Origin: Moraxellaceae bacterium
Lineage (GTDB): Bacteria; Pseudomonadota; Gammaproteobacteria; Pseudomonadales; Moraxellaceae
Assembly: GCA_029267635.1 (NCBI GenBank)
Contig: JAJUIK010000010.1
Location: 16,887-80,886, forward strand
Reading direction: 5' to 3'
Length of the DNA stretch: 64,000 bases
Both the position numbers and the translations under genes were made by a program. Below, one piece after another: positions 12,845 through 24,169 of this stretch (position 1 is the first letter of the stretch; each line of letters starts with the position of its first letter). Below the pieces are notes generated by a model. The model was not told the origin of the DNA, searched no databases, and saw nothing but the letters and a program-made list of their open reading frames with translations.

Positions 12845-13660
12845 ATGTTGTTTACCCGCTCCCGTTTGGCATTGGCCTGTACGCTCGCCAGCAGCTTAAT
12901 TCTTGCAGCCTGTTCTAATGGCAATAATGAAGACAAAAAACCAAATACCCTAACGGCGACTGCTCCTGCAACCGGTGAGGCATCCAATCTTTCGGAACGC
13001 AAGACACAACAACGCCTGATCCAGACCCTGCAACAGCATTTTAAAACAGCCAATCTGAACGCCAAAGTGCTCGGTGTAAAACCAACCGAAGTGCCAAACC
13101 TGTATTGGGTCAATCTGGAAGGCATGAGCGCGGTGTATGCCACCAGCGATGGCAAATATATCATTCAGGGTGACGTGATCCGTCTGGGCGACAAACAACT
13201 GCACAATGTCAGTGAAAATTTACAGGCCTCAGAAAACAAGAAACTCTTGGCAGCGCTGAAAACTGAAGACCTGCTGGTCTATCCAGCCAAAGGTCAAACC
13301 AAACATGTACTGTATGTCTTTACCGACATCAGCTGTCCATACTGCCAGAAACTGCATAGCCATATGGCTGAAATCAATGCCGCCGGTATTGAAGTACGTT
13401 ACATTGCCTGGCCACGTGGTGAACAGCTGTTCCCTGCGATGGAAAGTGTCTGGTGTAGCGCTGACCGTCACGCAGCCTTTGAGCAGGCCATTCATGGTGC
13501 ACAGCTCCCGCCTGCGCAATGCAAAAACCCAGTGAAAGACCAGTATCAGCTTGGCCAGAAAATGGGCGTCAACGGTACACCGGCAATTTATAATAGTGAA
13601 GGTGAATACCTCGGCGGTTATTTAGCACCGGAAGAACTTATCAAACGCCTCGCCAATTAA
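12845..13660 (+). CDS. Thiol:disulfide interchange protein, DsbC family lipoprotein
   Basis: Lipobox LILAACSN; FTDISCPYCQKLH CXXC motif. Confidence 0.88.
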   Translation: MLFTRSRLALACTLASSLILAACSNGNNEDKKPNTLTATAPATGEASNLSERKTQQRLIQTLQQHFKTANLNAKVLGVKPTEVPNLYWVNLEGMSAVYATSDGKYIIQGDVIRLGDKQLHNVSENLQASENKKLLAALKTEDLLVYPAKGQTKHVLYVFTDISCPYCQKLHSHMAEINAAGIEVRYIAWPRGEQLFPAMESVWCSADRHAAFEQAIHGAQLPPAQCKNPVKDQYQLGQKMGVNGTPAIYNSEGEYLGGYLAPEELIKRLAN

Positions 13661-13761
13661 TCCGGCCGGGGTGTAGATAAGTATTTTTACACCCTAGAGT
13701 CTGGCGCTTTTTTTAGCTATGATCTTAAGCTTAATCGAATTCGTAATATATGGAGTGTGAC

Positions 13762-15063
13762 GTGCAACCAGTTCGCCTGGCAATCCTCGGTCTTGGTACC
13801 GTTGGTGGTGGTGCCCTAAAACTTTTACAAGAAAACGCTGCTGAAATTAAACGTCGCACCGGCCGTGAAATCCAAATTACCCATGTAGGCACCCGTCGTC
13901 CTCGCCCAGACTTAAACCTTGAAGGCATCAAGCAAAGTGGCGATTTGATGGATATCGTGCGTCAACCGGATGTCGATGTAGTGATTGAAGTCATGGGTGG
14001 CATCCACCCTGCTTATGACGTGATCATGGAAGCCATCAAACATGGCAAACAGGTCGTAACAGCCAACAAGGCCCTTTTAGCTGAACACGGTAACGAACTG
14101 TTTAAGGCCGCAGATGACCATAAGGTTCAAATCGCCTATGAAGCGGCTGTCGCAGGTGGTATTCCGATCATTAAAGTCATGCGTGAAGGTTTGGCTGCCA
14201 ACAAGATTGAATGGCTGGCTGGCATTATCAATGGTACCGGTAACTTTATCCTGACCGAAATGCGTGAAAAAGGCCGTGCCTTTGCCGATGTACTGAAAGA
14301 AGCACAAGAGCTCGGTTATGCAGAAGCCGATCCGACTTTTGACGTTGAAGGTATTGATGCCGCACACAAACTGACGCTGCTTGCATCGATTGCTTTTGGT
14401 ATCCCGTTACAGTTCGACAAGGTGTTCACTGAAGGCATCAGCAAAATTACTGCACAAGATGTGAAATATGCAGAAGAACTCGGTTTCCGTATCAAGCATC
14501 TCGGTATCGCACGCCGTGCTGAAAATGGTATCGAGCTTCGTGTACACCCAACTTTAATTCCTGAAGATCAGTTGATCGCCAATGTCAACGGCGTCAAGAA
14601 TGCCGTGCTAGTTCAGGCCAATGCAGTAGGGCCTACGCTGTACTATGGCGCTGGCGCAGGTGCAGGTCCAACGGCTTCAGCAGTTGTCGCAGATATCGTG
14701 GATATCGTACGTGATATTTCTTATACAGAAGATGGTTCAGGTACCATTCCACAATTGGCCTTTGAAGCCTTGACCGATACGCCAATCTTAAGCCGTGATG
14801 AAATGACCACCAGTTACTACATCCGCGTTGATGTAGAAGACCAGACCGGTGTACTTGCCGACATCACGACCATTTTAAGTCGTGCCGGGATCAGCATCGA
14901 TGCCATCATGCAACAACCACGCTTAAAAGACCTGATTCCGATCGTGATTCTTACCGATCCAATCGTGGAATCAAAAATGGACGAGGCACTGGCAAAAATT
15001 CAAGCATTGCCAGCAACTCGTGGCGAAATCGTGCGAATTCGTTTAGAATCTCTTGACAGTTAA
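13762..15063 (+). CDS. hom: Homoserine dehydrogenase
   Basis: LAILGLGTVGGGALKLL NAD-binding motif, C-terminal ACT domain. Confidence 0.95.
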   Translation: MQPVRLAILGLGTVGGGALKLLQENAAEIKRRTGREIQITHVGTRRPRPDLNLEGIKQSGDLMDIVRQPDVDVVIEVMGGIHPAYDVIMEAIKHGKQVVTANKALLAEHGNELFKAADDHKVQIAYEAAVAGGIPIIKVMREGLAANKIEWLAGIINGTGNFILTEMREKGRAFADVLKEAQELGYAEADPTFDVEGIDAAHKLTLLASIAFGIPLQFDKVFTEGISKITAQDVKYAEELGFRIKHLGIARRAENGIELRVHPTLIPEDQLIANVNGVKNAVLVQANAVGPTLYYGAGAGAGPTASAVVADIVDIVRDISYTEDGSGTIPQLAFEALTDTPILSRDEMTTSYYIRVDVEDQTGVLADITTILSRAGISIDAIMQQPRLKDLIPIVILTDPIVESKMDEALAKIQALPATRGEIVRIRLESLDS

Positions 15064-15117
15064 TCGGGTTGAGGGGGCACACCCCTCACCAGCTCTACTC
15101 ATATTTGGAACACCATC

Positions 15118-16263
15118 ATGTCTAATGCCAATCGTTATACTGGTCTTGTCGACCGTTATCGTGATCGTTTGCCAGTTTCAGCAACGACGCGTGCTATCTC
15201 TTTAGGTGAAGGGAATACCCCGCTCATTAAACTGGAGAATATTCCACGCATTATTGGCAAAGATGTTGAAATCTATGTGAAATATGAAGGCTTAAACCCG
15301 ACTGGTTCATTTAAAGACCGTGGTATGACCATGGCGGTGACCAAAGCGGTTGAAGCAGGTTCAAAAGCAATTATCTGTGCCTCTACAGGTAACACGTCTG
15401 CAGCCGCAGCGGCGTATGCAGCACGCGCTGGCATCAAAGCGTTCGTTTTGATTCCTGAAGGCAAAATCGCGATGGGTAAAATGGCACAAGCCATGATGTA
15501 TGGTGCGATCACCATGCAAATCCGCGGCAACTTCGATGACGGTATGCGTCTGGTCAAAGAAGTGGCTGATCAAGCTCCAGTGACCATCGTAAACTCGATC
15601 AACCCTTACCGTTTGCAAGGTCAAAAAACTGCAGCGTTTGAAATTGTAGATGCTTTGGGCCGTGCGCCAGATTATCACTGCTTGCCAGTAGGTAATGCCG
15701 GTAACATCACTGCGCACTGGATGGGTTATTCTGAACAAGCGGTTGATCCAAGCGAATATGCAACCAACCGTTGCGAATATAACCGTGAAACCGATGCTTT
15801 CACTGGCTTGGCAGCAAATGCCGCGCGTCCAAAAATGATCGGTTATCAAGCTGCCGGTTCTGCTCCATTCTTGCGTGGTGCACCTGTAGAACATCCAGAA
15901 ACCATCGCAACTGCTATCCGTATCGGTAACCCGCAAAGCTGGAACCATGCGCATGCCGTGATGAAAGAGTCTGGCGGCTGGTTCGATGAGCTACAAGACA
16001 GCGAAATCTTAGAAGCACAACGTATGCTTTCCATGTATGAAGGCGTATTCTGTGAACCTGCTTCTGCAGCGAGTCTTGGTGGTGCAATCCGTGACGTAAA
16101 AAATGGCAAGATTCCTGAAGGTTCTGTGATCGTCTGTACCTTAACTGGTAATGGCTTGAAAGATCCTGATACTGCAATCAAACAATGTTCTGATGCAGTG
16201 ATGCTGACCATCGATGCCACCATGAACGATGTAAGAACTTCAATTCTTTCAAATATGGAATAA
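15118..16263 (+). CDS. thrC: Threonine synthase
   Basis: PTGSFKDRGMTMAVTKA PLP motif; downstream of hom. Confidence 0.95.
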   Translation: MSNANRYTGLVDRYRDRLPVSATTRAISLGEGNTPLIKLENIPRIIGKDVEIYVKYEGLNPTGSFKDRGMTMAVTKAVEAGSKAIICASTGNTSAAAAAYAARAGIKAFVLIPEGKIAMGKMAQAMMYGAITMQIRGNFDDGMRLVKEVADQAPVTIVNSINPYRLQGQKTAAFEIVDALGRAPDYHCLPVGNAGNITAHWMGYSEQAVDPSEYATNRCEYNRETDAFTGLAANAARPKMIGYQAAGSAPFLRGAPVEHPETIATAIRIGNPQSWNHAHAVMKESGGWFDELQDSEILEAQRMLSMYEGVFCEPASAASLGGAIRDVKNGKIPEGSVIVCTLTGNGLKDPDTAIKQCSDAVMLTIDATMNDVRTSILSNME

Positions 16264-16286
16264 GCATTTTTCCAGCCTGAAAGAAC

Positions 16287-16314
16287 AAAAAACCCTGCCT
16301 GAGCAGGGTTTTTT
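16287..16314. terminator. Bidirectional terminator between convergent thrC and PBP7-like gene
   Basis: AAAAAACCCTGC-ctga-GCAGGGTTTTTT. Confidence 0.9.
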
Positions 16315-16357
16315 ATGGCCTGATAAAAATCAATTTCATCAGGCCGGTAGCAAAAAA

Positions 16358-17434
16358 TTAAATACGTTTTGGCAAATTACCCAACCAAGTCATTAAGTTG
16401 GTCGCGTCACTGTTACGTGCTTGCGTGGTGCTTGCACCAAGTAATACAACGATCGCTGGACGTGAATTCACGGTGGTATGCATCACCACACAACGTCCCG
16501 CTTCATTAATATAACCGGTTTTGGACAGATTGATATTCCAGCCGCCATTGCGCACCAGCGCATTGGTATTATTTGATTTCAATACGCGATAGCCAAGATT
16601 GAAGTCATAACTCGCGGTGGTTGAAAACTGGCGGATCAGCCCATATTGAGATGCTGAACTCACCAAAATTCCCAAGTCACGCGCTGAAGCGACATTACGT
16701 GGGTCCAAGCCAGTCGATTCATAAAATTTAGCAGAGGTCATGCCCAAAGCGCGTGCTTTGGCATTCATGGCTGAGACAAATGCGGTTCTTCCACCTGGAT
16801 AGGTACGCGCCAAGGCAGCTGCTGCAGGGTTTTCCGATTTCATCAAAGCAAACAGTAACGCTTCGGCACGGTTCATTTTATCGCCGACACGTAAGGTAGA
16901 ACTGGAGTTTTTACCTCCCGCCCCCGCGAAGTCTACTGCCTGCAGGGTAATTTCATCCGACATGTTTAAACGTGCGTCCGCAGTGACTACAGCGGTCATC
17001 AGTTTGGTAATCGACGCAATCGGCAGCGCAGTATTGGTATTTTTGCTATACAGCACCTCACCGGTTTGCGCATCAAGAACCAAGGCGGAACGGGCATTCA
17101 CCGCCGGCTGATTATGGTAGCTTGAGGTATCGCGAATCTGGAATTTTTTAGCGGGTGCAGATGCTGCTTTGACAGCGACCGCAGGTTGACTGCTATTGCG
17201 TAAGGTGGTACTGATTTTTGTTGAAGCTGGTGGCGTCATCTCTTCAGGTTCATCTAAAGCGACCTCACCATTTAAAAACTGGCTCGCCTCTTCCACTGAC
17301 CAGGTAAGAGAAGCCTGCCCATTCTCACTCGAAGCTGGATTCATGACGAGTTCTGCAAAGCTCGTTGAACTCAGGCTGAGCAGAATCGACATACTCAACA
17401 CATGCATTAAAGACTTTTTAGAAGTTTTCATCAT
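16358..17434 (-). CDS. pbpG: D-alanyl-D-alanine endopeptidase (PBP7/8-like, S11 family)
   Basis: LPIASITKLMTA (SxxK), S11 peptidase fold, signal peptide. Confidence 0.85.
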   Translation of the reverse strand: MMKTSKKSLMHVLSMSILLSLSSTSFAELVMNPASSENGQASLTWSVEEASQFLNGEVALDEPEEMTPPASTKISTTLRNSSQPAVAVKAASAPAKKFQIRDTSSYHNQPAVNARSALVLDAQTGEVLYSKNTNTALPIASITKLMTAVVTADARLNMSDEITLQAVDFAGAGGKNSSSTLRVGDKMNRAEALLFALMKSENPAAAALARTYPGGRTAFVSAMNAKARALGMTSAKFYESTGLDPRNVASARDLGILVSSASQYGLIRQFSTTASYDFNLGYRVLKSNNTNALVRNGGWNINLSKTGYINEAGRCVVMHTTVNSRPAIVVLLGASTTQARNSDATNLMTWLGNLPKRI

Positions 17435-17649
17435 TGGATACTCAACTCAAGGAGATAAGGGAAAGTTGTGTACTACCTTAAATATACCTCACATTCGCAT
17501 AAATCAGGGGGTATTTTATTGCTGGTATTTTGTACAGGAGAAATCATTAAAACAATGTGAATAGGATTGCTAATTTTGTCATTTCATTGCAAGCTTATTT
17601 TGCTTTATGTAACAAAAAAAACAGACTTTTTTGAATGAGGGAGAGCAAC

Positions 17650-18285
17650 GTGATCACAGTGTTAGTTGTTGATGACCATGAGCTGGTGCGTACAGGAATC
17701 TGTCGCATGCTGGAAGACCATGCGGATGTTCAGGTCATTGGCCAGGCTGAATCTGGTGAAGAAGCCATCGCGATGGTCCGTCAATATCATCCCAATGTGG
17801 TCCTGCTGGATGTGAATATGCCTGGCATTGGTGGCGTTGAGACCACTCGCCGCCTGTTACAGACGACACCTGACACCAAGGTGCTTGCGGTGAGTGGCCT
17901 GGCAGAAGAACCTTATCCTTCTTTATTACTCAAGGCTGGCGCAAAAGGCTATATCACCAAAGGCGCGCCAATTACTGAAATGGTACGTGCCATCAATAAA
18001 GTGATGCAAGGTGGCAAATATTTTAGTGCCGATATTGCCGAGCAGCTGGCCAGCTCTTATCTCTCCGATACCCAGCAATCCCCCTTTGATGCCTTATCAG
18101 AACGCGAGATGCAGGTGGCCATGATGGTGGTCAATTGTATCAGTGCACAGGAAATTGCCGACAAGCTGTTTGTCAGCGTGAAAACGGTGAATACTTACCG
18201 TTACCGGATCTTTGAAAAACTCGGCATTGACAGTGATGTCAAGCTGACTCATCTGGCCATGCGCTACGGTCTGATTAAACCTTAA
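17650..18285 (+). CDS. gacA: GacA/UvrY-like response regulator (REC + LuxR HTH)
   Basis: VLVVDDHELVRTGICRMLE...LLDVNMPG...LSEREMQVAMMVV...EIADKLFVSVKTVNTYRYRIFEKLG; GTG start. Confidence 0.85.
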   Translation: MITVLVVDDHELVRTGICRMLEDHADVQVIGQAESGEEAIAMVRQYHPNVVLLDVNMPGIGGVETTRRLLQTTPDTKVLAVSGLAEEPYPSLLLKAGAKGYITKGAPITEMVRAINKVMQGGKYFSADIAEQLASSYLSDTQQSPFDALSEREMQVAMMVVNCISAQEIADKLFVSVKTVNTYRYRIFEKLGIDSDVKLTHLAMRYGLIKP

Positions 18286-18306
18286 GAACAGCCGAGCACC
18301 TGCCTG

Positions 18307-19869
18307 ATGTCGATGCCTCCCTTATCACAAACGATTTATCGTTTAGGCATCCAGTACAGCGTCTACCGGCTGATCATTGCCTTGAGTCTGACGTTTATTT
18401 TCCTGCTGACTTTAGGCCAGCTGGAGCAAGCTTATCAGCAACCGGCCCTATATTTTTACACGCTCATTCTTTATACCCTGATCAGCTTCCTACAACTGAT
18501 CAGTCTGAAAGTGTTGCCTTTTTCCGTCGCACATCAACTGATTTTTATCCTGCTGATCGATGTGTTGATCTTCAGCTTGTTGACCTTTGCCGTAGGCAGT
18601 CCCAACCTGCATCTCAGCCTGCTGTTTGTGATTACCATCTTTTCGGCCAATATTCTGCTGGATCATCGCAAAGCCCTGATTATTACCTTAATTGCGGTGA
18701 TCAGTGTGGTGTACCAGCATTTTGTTGCAAGTTTGCTGGCCTATTCCACCCTCAACAATATTAGCCATAATGCCTTATTGGCCTTTCTGTTTTTTGTGGT
18801 TTACGGCCTGAGCCAGTTAGCTATGCAGCGCTTCCAGCTGTTACAGAACCTGCACATGCTGCAATCGCTGGAACTGAACCAGCTGCAGAATATTAACCGT
18901 TATATTCTCGAACAGATTGAAGTGGGCTATCTGGTGCTGGATCCACAATACAATATTGTGCTGATCAATCCTGCAGCCGGTCAGCTACTCGGAATTACCT
19001 CTCCCTGGAGCCATCAACGCCAGCCACTGGCAACCCTGCAACCCGACCTGTTTGAACTGTTAAAGCTGGACCATTTCCGGGACGGCGAAAAATTCCAGTT
19101 TGAATCACAACTCTGCAATTACACGGTACAGATTCAACTGCAAAAACTGATAACGCCGTATCAAACCCTTAGCTTGCTGGTGCTGGAAGATGCCCAAAAA
19201 CTCAATCAGCATGTGCAACAGTTAAAATTGGCCGCGCTCGGACAACTTACGGCCAGTATCGCGCATGAAATCCGCAATCCACTCGCCGCAATCCTGCAGG
19301 CCAATAGTTTGCTGCAAGACAGCGACCCAGAACAACAGCACATGCTAAGCCAGATGATTGGCAAACAGGCCAACCGGATCAATGTGATTGTCAAAGACAC
19401 GTTAAATCTGGTCCGCAATAAAGGGACTTATCCGGAAGTTTTGTCACTCAAGCCATTTTTAATCGAATGTCTGCAAGAGGATCTGGCCGATGTCCAACAT
19501 GCCATTCAGCTCCAGATTCAGGAGTCCCCCTGCATTATCTTTGATGCCAGCCAGTTACGTCAGGTGTTGGTCAATCTGATCCGCAATGCCTTGCGTCATA
19601 ATGCTGCCGAGCAGCCCTTTATTGAGTTAAAGGTCACAACACATGAACGGCAGGTCTGGATCGAGGTGATTGATTTCGGTCAGGGGGTCAACAAGCAGGA
19701 TATTTCGCGTTTATTCCAGCCATTTTTCAGTACCGAAATAAACGGAACTGGTTTAGGATTGTACCTGTCTCACAGCCTGTGTGAGGCCAATCAAGCCAGA
19801 CTCAGCTATGTTGAGCAAGCATCAGGGGCGTGTTTTAGAATTGAATGCCCAACCCATCATTCAAATTAG
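18307..19869 (+). CDS. pilS: Sensor histidine kinase PilS
   Basis: Six TM-like segments, PAS, SIAHEIRNPLAAI H-box, GTGLGLYLSHSL G-box; next to pilR. Confidence 0.9.
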   Translation: MSMPPLSQTIYRLGIQYSVYRLIIALSLTFIFLLTLGQLEQAYQQPALYFYTLILYTLISFLQLISLKVLPFSVAHQLIFILLIDVLIFSLLTFAVGSPNLHLSLLFVITIFSANILLDHRKALIITLIAVISVVYQHFVASLLAYSTLNNISHNALLAFLFFVVYGLSQLAMQRFQLLQNLHMLQSLELNQLQNINRYILEQIEVGYLVLDPQYNIVLINPAAGQLLGITSPWSHQRQPLATLQPDLFELLKLDHFRDGEKFQFESQLCNYTVQIQLQKLITPYQTLSLLVLEDAQKLNQHVQQLKLAALGQLTASIAHEIRNPLAAILQANSLLQDSDPEQQHMLSQMIGKQANRINVIVKDTLNLVRNKGTYPEVLSLKPFLIECLQEDLADVQHAIQLQIQESPCIIFDASQLRQVLVNLIRNALRHNAAEQPFIELKVTTHERQVWIEVIDFGQGVNKQDISRLFQPFFSTEINGTGLGLYLSHSLCEANQARLSYVEQASGACFRIECPTHHSN

Positions 19870-19883
19870 GTTTTGCAGGGATC

Positions 19884-21305
19884 ATGGCAGAAAAACAAGC
19901 CCTTGTATTATTAGTCGACGATGAAGAAGATCTCTGTATCCTGATGCAGATGACCCTGGCACGCATGGGTATCAAAACCCACATTGCCCACAGTCTGGAA
20001 CGGGCCCGATATTTTTTCACCCAATACCAGTATGATGCCTGCCTGACTGACCTGAACATGCCGGATGGCAGTGGCCTGGAACTGGTGGAGCTGGTCACTC
20101 GATCCTATCCCTGCACGCCAATTGCCGTACTGACCGCTTATGGCAGTATGGACATTGCGATTGCTGCCTTAAAAGCCGGCGCCTTTGATTTTGTCAGCAA
20201 GCCGGTGAATCAACAGCACTTAAACCAGCTATTACAAAAAGCCCTGAATTTACCACAACCCTTATACCAGCCGGCAGAAGATAAACTGGAAAACAAACTG
20301 TTGATTGGCCGTTCTGCCCCGATCCAGCAGTTACGTGCGGATCTGAACAAGATTACCCGCTCGCAGGCACCGGTTTTTCTGACCGGCGAATCCGGAACAG
20401 GCAAAGAAGTCGTGGCACGTTTAATTCACCAGCTCAGCAACCGCAGTCATGGACCGTTTGTCGCCATTAACTGTGGTGCGATTCCCACAGAACTGATGGA
20501 AAGTGAATTATTCGGACATAAAAAAGGCGCTTTTAGCGGTGCCACGCAAGACAAAAAAGGTCTGATGCAGGCGGCCAATGGCGGCAGCCTGTTCTTAGAT
20601 GAAATTGCCGAATTGCCGCTGAATATGCAAGTCAAATTGCTGCGTGCCTTACAGGAGAAAAAAATCCGGCCTATAGGCGCCGATCAGGAAATTGATGTTG
20701 ATTTTCGAGTCATCAGTGCGACCCATCAAAATCTGGCACACTTGATCCAGCAGGGAAAATTCCGGCAGGATCTGTTCTTCCGTATTCATGTCATGGATAT
20801 TATGCTGCCGCCTTTACGCGAGCGTGGTCAGGATATTCTGCTGTTGGCAGACCACTTTATCCAGCAGGTCTGTCAGGAATGGAACCTGCCTCTCAAATCA
20901 CTGAATAAAGCGGCACAGCAGTTTCTGTTACAGCAAGATTTTCCTGGCAATGTGCGTGAATTACGCAACATCATCGAACGCGCAATGACGCTGGCGGAAG
21001 AAAGTGAAATTGACGTAATCCATTTACAAAATGCACCGTCACGTCATCTACAACCCTGTTCCACTTCAGCCTATAGCAGCTCATGCGAGCAAGATTCCCT
21101 GTTGCCGCCCCCTTTAACTGCAGGGAAACAATTACCGGAACAGGGCCTGGAAAGCTATCTGGAACAAATTGAAAAAGAAATTTTATTAAAGGCGCTGGAC
21201 CTCACCCACTGGAATCGCACCTTGGCGGCAAAAAAACTCGGTATGAGTTTCCGTTCCCTACGCTATCGTCTGAAAAAATTAGGACTGGACAGTGAAACGG
21301 ACTAA
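19884..21305 (+). CDS. pilR: Sigma-54-dependent response regulator PilR
   Basis: REC domain, GESGTGKEVVARLIH, ESELFGHKKGAFSGA GAFTGA-type motif, Fis HTH. Confidence 0.92.
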   Translation: MAEKQALVLLVDDEEDLCILMQMTLARMGIKTHIAHSLERARYFFTQYQYDACLTDLNMPDGSGLELVELVTRSYPCTPIAVLTAYGSMDIAIAALKAGAFDFVSKPVNQQHLNQLLQKALNLPQPLYQPAEDKLENKLLIGRSAPIQQLRADLNKITRSQAPVFLTGESGTGKEVVARLIHQLSNRSHGPFVAINCGAIPTELMESELFGHKKGAFSGATQDKKGLMQAANGGSLFLDEIAELPLNMQVKLLRALQEKKIRPIGADQEIDVDFRVISATHQNLAHLIQQGKFRQDLFFRIHVMDIMLPPLRERGQDILLLADHFIQQVCQEWNLPLKSLNKAAQQFLLQQDFPGNVRELRNIIERAMTLAEESEIDVIHLQNAPSRHLQPCSTSAYSSSCEQDSLLPPPLTAGKQLPEQGLESYLEQIEKEILLKALDLTHWNRTLAAKKLGMSFRSLRYRLKKLGLDSETD

Positions 21306-22480
21306 GAGGATTTGCGCTTGATCAGCAAGTCTGCCACATTTTCCAGATAGCTTTCATCACGGATTTCATTGGAAACTGGATAAATATAATCCGGTGTTAC
21401 CCCTTGCCCTTCGATCATATGCCCCAAAGGGGTGTAGTAATGCGATACGGTCATTTGCAACGCCGCACCATTCGGCAAGGCAAATAATTTTTGTACCACC
21501 CCTTTGCCATAACTTTTTTCTCCCACCACCCAGGCACGGCCATGCTCTTTCAGGGCCATACTAAACACTTCTGCCGCAGAGGCAGAACGCTGATTGATCA
21601 CAATGCCCAGTTTTAAATTCTGAAATTCATTGCTCGGCAAGGCCTGAAATTGCTGATCGCCTTCGGATCGGCTTTTGGTGGAAACGATAATCCCCTGATT
21701 TAAAAACAGATCGGCAGATTCAATGGCTGCCGATAATAATCCGCCCGGATTATTACGCAAATCGATCAACACGGCTTTTAAACGGTTTGAAGCATGATCT
21801 TCTATCAGCTGCTTGATCTGATTGGCGGTATCCTGTTGGAAGACTTTCACCTTGATCACCAACACCTGATTATGTAACAGTGTGGCCTGAAGATCTGCCT
21901 CAATTTTTTTATTGCGTATCACACTGATCACTGGGCTACTCGGGCTCAGTTGCAGCGTCATGGTGGAGCCAATCGATCCCATCAGCAGTTCTTGCACTTG
22001 TGCATGATTCAGGTCTTTTAAATCCTGATGATCGATTTTCTCGACCACGGCACCATTACGCAAACCCAACTTGCTGGAATCAGCATCCTCTTTCAGATTA
22101 TGGATTTGCCATTGATGATGCTGTACATCATAGCGCAGTCCAAAATCCACAGTAGCGAAATCCCCTTCGGTATATTGCAGCAGCTGCTGATATTCTTCGG
22201 CCGATAAATAACGCGAATAACGATCCAGCCCACCAACCAAGCCTTTGATCGCTTGCAGAAATAAAGCCTCATCGGACTTTTCTTCCACATAATTCTGTTT
22301 GACCAGACCATAAATCTGTACGAACTGCTGAATCGACTCCACTGGAACTTCGGCGAAATCGTCCTGAACGACTGCAGAATCCAAGTTTGGATTAAATGGC
22401 TCGGCAGCCCATGCGGAGAAAGTATGCGTACAACAGCACAGCAGCCCCATCTGGGCCAGAGTCTTCCAATGTTGCATCAT
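21302..22480 (-). CDS. Carboxy-terminal processing (S41) peptidase
   Basis: PDZ plus VLIDLRNNPGGLL...INQRSASAAEVFSMALKEHGRAWVVGEKSYGKG. Confidence 0.9.
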   Translation of the reverse strand: MMQHWKTLAQMGLLCCCTHTFSAWAAEPFNPNLDSAVVQDDFAEVPVESIQQFVQIYGLVKQNYVEEKSDEALFLQAIKGLVGGLDRYSRYLSAEEYQQLLQYTEGDFATVDFGLRYDVQHHQWQIHNLKEDADSSKLGLRNGAVVEKIDHQDLKDLNHAQVQELLMGSIGSTMTLQLSPSSPVISVIRNKKIEADLQATLLHNQVLVIKVKVFQQDTANQIKQLIEDHASNRLKAVLIDLRNNPGGLLSAAIESADLFLNQGIIVSTKSRSEGDQQFQALPSNEFQNLKLGIVINQRSASAAEVFSMALKEHGRAWVVGEKSYGKGVVQKLFALPNGAALQMTVSHYYTPLGHMIEGQGVTPDYIYPVSNEIRDESYLENVADLLIKRKSS

Positions 22481-22496
22481 TCCTTCCCCTTACAGC

Positions 22497-24044
22497 TTAT
22501 GCCTGCACCGTAATCAGGTTACGACCTTGCATATCAGCAGGAATCGGCAGCTGCATCAAGCTCAACAAAGTCGGTGCGACATCAGCCAATACACCGCCTT
22601 CGGCAATCGTGGCAGCCGTTGGTCCAACATAAATAAATGGTACCAGCTCAGTGGTGTGTTGAGTATGGACCTGACCACTCTCGTAATCCTGCATTTGCTC
22701 CACATTACCATGGTCCGCCGTGATAATCATGTGACCTTGATTCGCCATTACGGCTTCATAAACACGACCCAAACAGGTATCCACTGCTTCTACTGCTTTG
22801 ACTGCCGCATCAAACACGCCGGTATGCCCCACCATATCACCATTGGCATAGTTCACCACCAACAGGTCATATTCACCAGAATTGATCGCTTTGACCAATT
22901 CGTCAGTGACTTCATAGGCGCTCATTTCCGGTTTCAAATCATACGTCGCCACATTTGGAGACGGGATCAAAATTCGTTTTTCACCCGGATATTCATCTTC
23001 ACGACCGCCACTAAAGAAGAACGTTACATGCGCATATTTTTCCGTTTCCGCGATGCGCAACTGGGTTTTACCCAGATTTGACAGGTATTCACCAATCGAG
23101 TTTTTCAGCGCTTCCGGCATATAGGCCACAGGTGCATCAATCGAAGCCTGATAACGGGTCAACATCACGAATTTTGCGAGGTTTGGTACGACCTTGCGCT
23201 CAAAACCGGCAAAGTCTTTTTCCACAAATGCTTTGGTGATTTCACGCGCGCGGTCGGCACGGAAGTTCATGAACACAATGCTGTCGCCATCCTGGACTTT
23301 CGCCACATCACCAATACGGGTGGCTTTAACAAATTCGTCACTTTCATCTGCTGCGTAGGCCTGTTCCAAGCCCTCTACTGCGGTCGCAGCAGTACGAACT
23401 GCTTCGCCTTCAGTTAACAAACGATAGGCCTGTTCCACACGGTCCCAACGGTTGTCACGGTCCATGGCATAGTAACGGCCAATCATCGTGGCAATACGGC
23501 CCTGCCCTGGATACTGAGCAAATAAAGCATCCAGTTTTTCTAACGATGGCTGGGCACTTTTTGGTGGGGTATCACGACCATCAAGGAAAGCATGCAGATA
23601 AACTTGGGCACCGCGTTTTAGCGCCAGTTCACACATCGCCACGATATGGTCTTCATGCGAATGTACTCCACCTTCGGACAACAGCCCCATGATGTGCACG
23701 GCGCCATTATTTGCTTTGGCTTTTTCAACCGCGTCCACCAAGACTTCATGCTCAAAGAAAGCGCCAGTACGGATATCTTTGGTGATTCGGGTAAAGTCCT
23801 GATACAGCACACGGCCAGCACCCAAGTTCATGTGACCAACTTCAGAGTTACCCATCTGGCCATCCGGCAAGCCGACATCTTCACCGGAACCAGAAATCAG
23901 ACCATGCGGATGCTTTTGCGTCATCGCCGTCAAGTTTGGGGTTTTGGCCGCAAGGAAGGCGTTGTCTTCGACCGCTTCACGATGACCTACACCATCCATA
24001 ATCACCAGAACGTGAGGGATCTTGCTCGCAGTTGCATCCGTCAT
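22497..24044 (-). CDS. gpmI: 2,3-bisphosphoglycerate-independent phosphoglycerate mutase
   Basis: [11 protein letters not shown]...[19 protein letters not shown]...[10 protein letters not shown]. Confidence 0.96.
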   Translation of the reverse strand: MTDATASKIPHVLVIMDGVGHREAVEDNAFLAAKTPNLTAMTQKHPHGLISGSGEDVGLPDGQMGNSEVGHMNLGAGRVLYQDFTRITKDIRTGAFFEHEVLVDAVEKAKANNGAVHIMGLLSEGGVHSHEDHIVAMCELALKRGAQVYLHAFLDGRDTPPKSAQPSLEKLDALFAQYPGQGRIATMIGRYYAMDRDNRWDRVEQAYRLLTEGEAVRTAATAVEGLEQAYAADESDEFVKATRIGDVAKVQDGDSIVFMNFRADRAREITKAFVEKDFAGFERKVVPNLAKFVMLTRYQASIDAPVAYMPEALKNSIGEYLSNLGKTQLRIAETEKYAHVTFFFSGGREDEYPGEKRILIPSPNVATYDLKPEMSAYEVTDELVKAINSGEYDLLVVNYANGDMVGHTGVFDAAVKAVEAVDTCLGRVYEAVMANQGHMIITADHGNVEQMQDYESGQVHTQHTTELVPFIYVGPTAATIAEGGVLADVAPTLLSLMQLPIPADMQGRNLITVQA

Positions 24045-24169
24045 GATTTTCACTCTTTCATCTGTGTACAAATTCAGCATGCTATCTTACCGAATTTTGT
24101 GTCAAGACTCTATGTTACTGTCATGGCTTTATACTATATCCAAGATCGTTTTCACGCCTCAGACCACGT

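Noticed and set aside
15361-15954. 197-aa antisense ORF inside thrC
   Set aside because: Frame shadow of a highly conserved gene; no recognisable domain.
22527-23081. 184-aa antisense ORF inside gpmI (and 23646..24173)
   Set aside because: Antisense shadow ORFs of a strong coding gene, low-complexity His/Arg/Phe composition.
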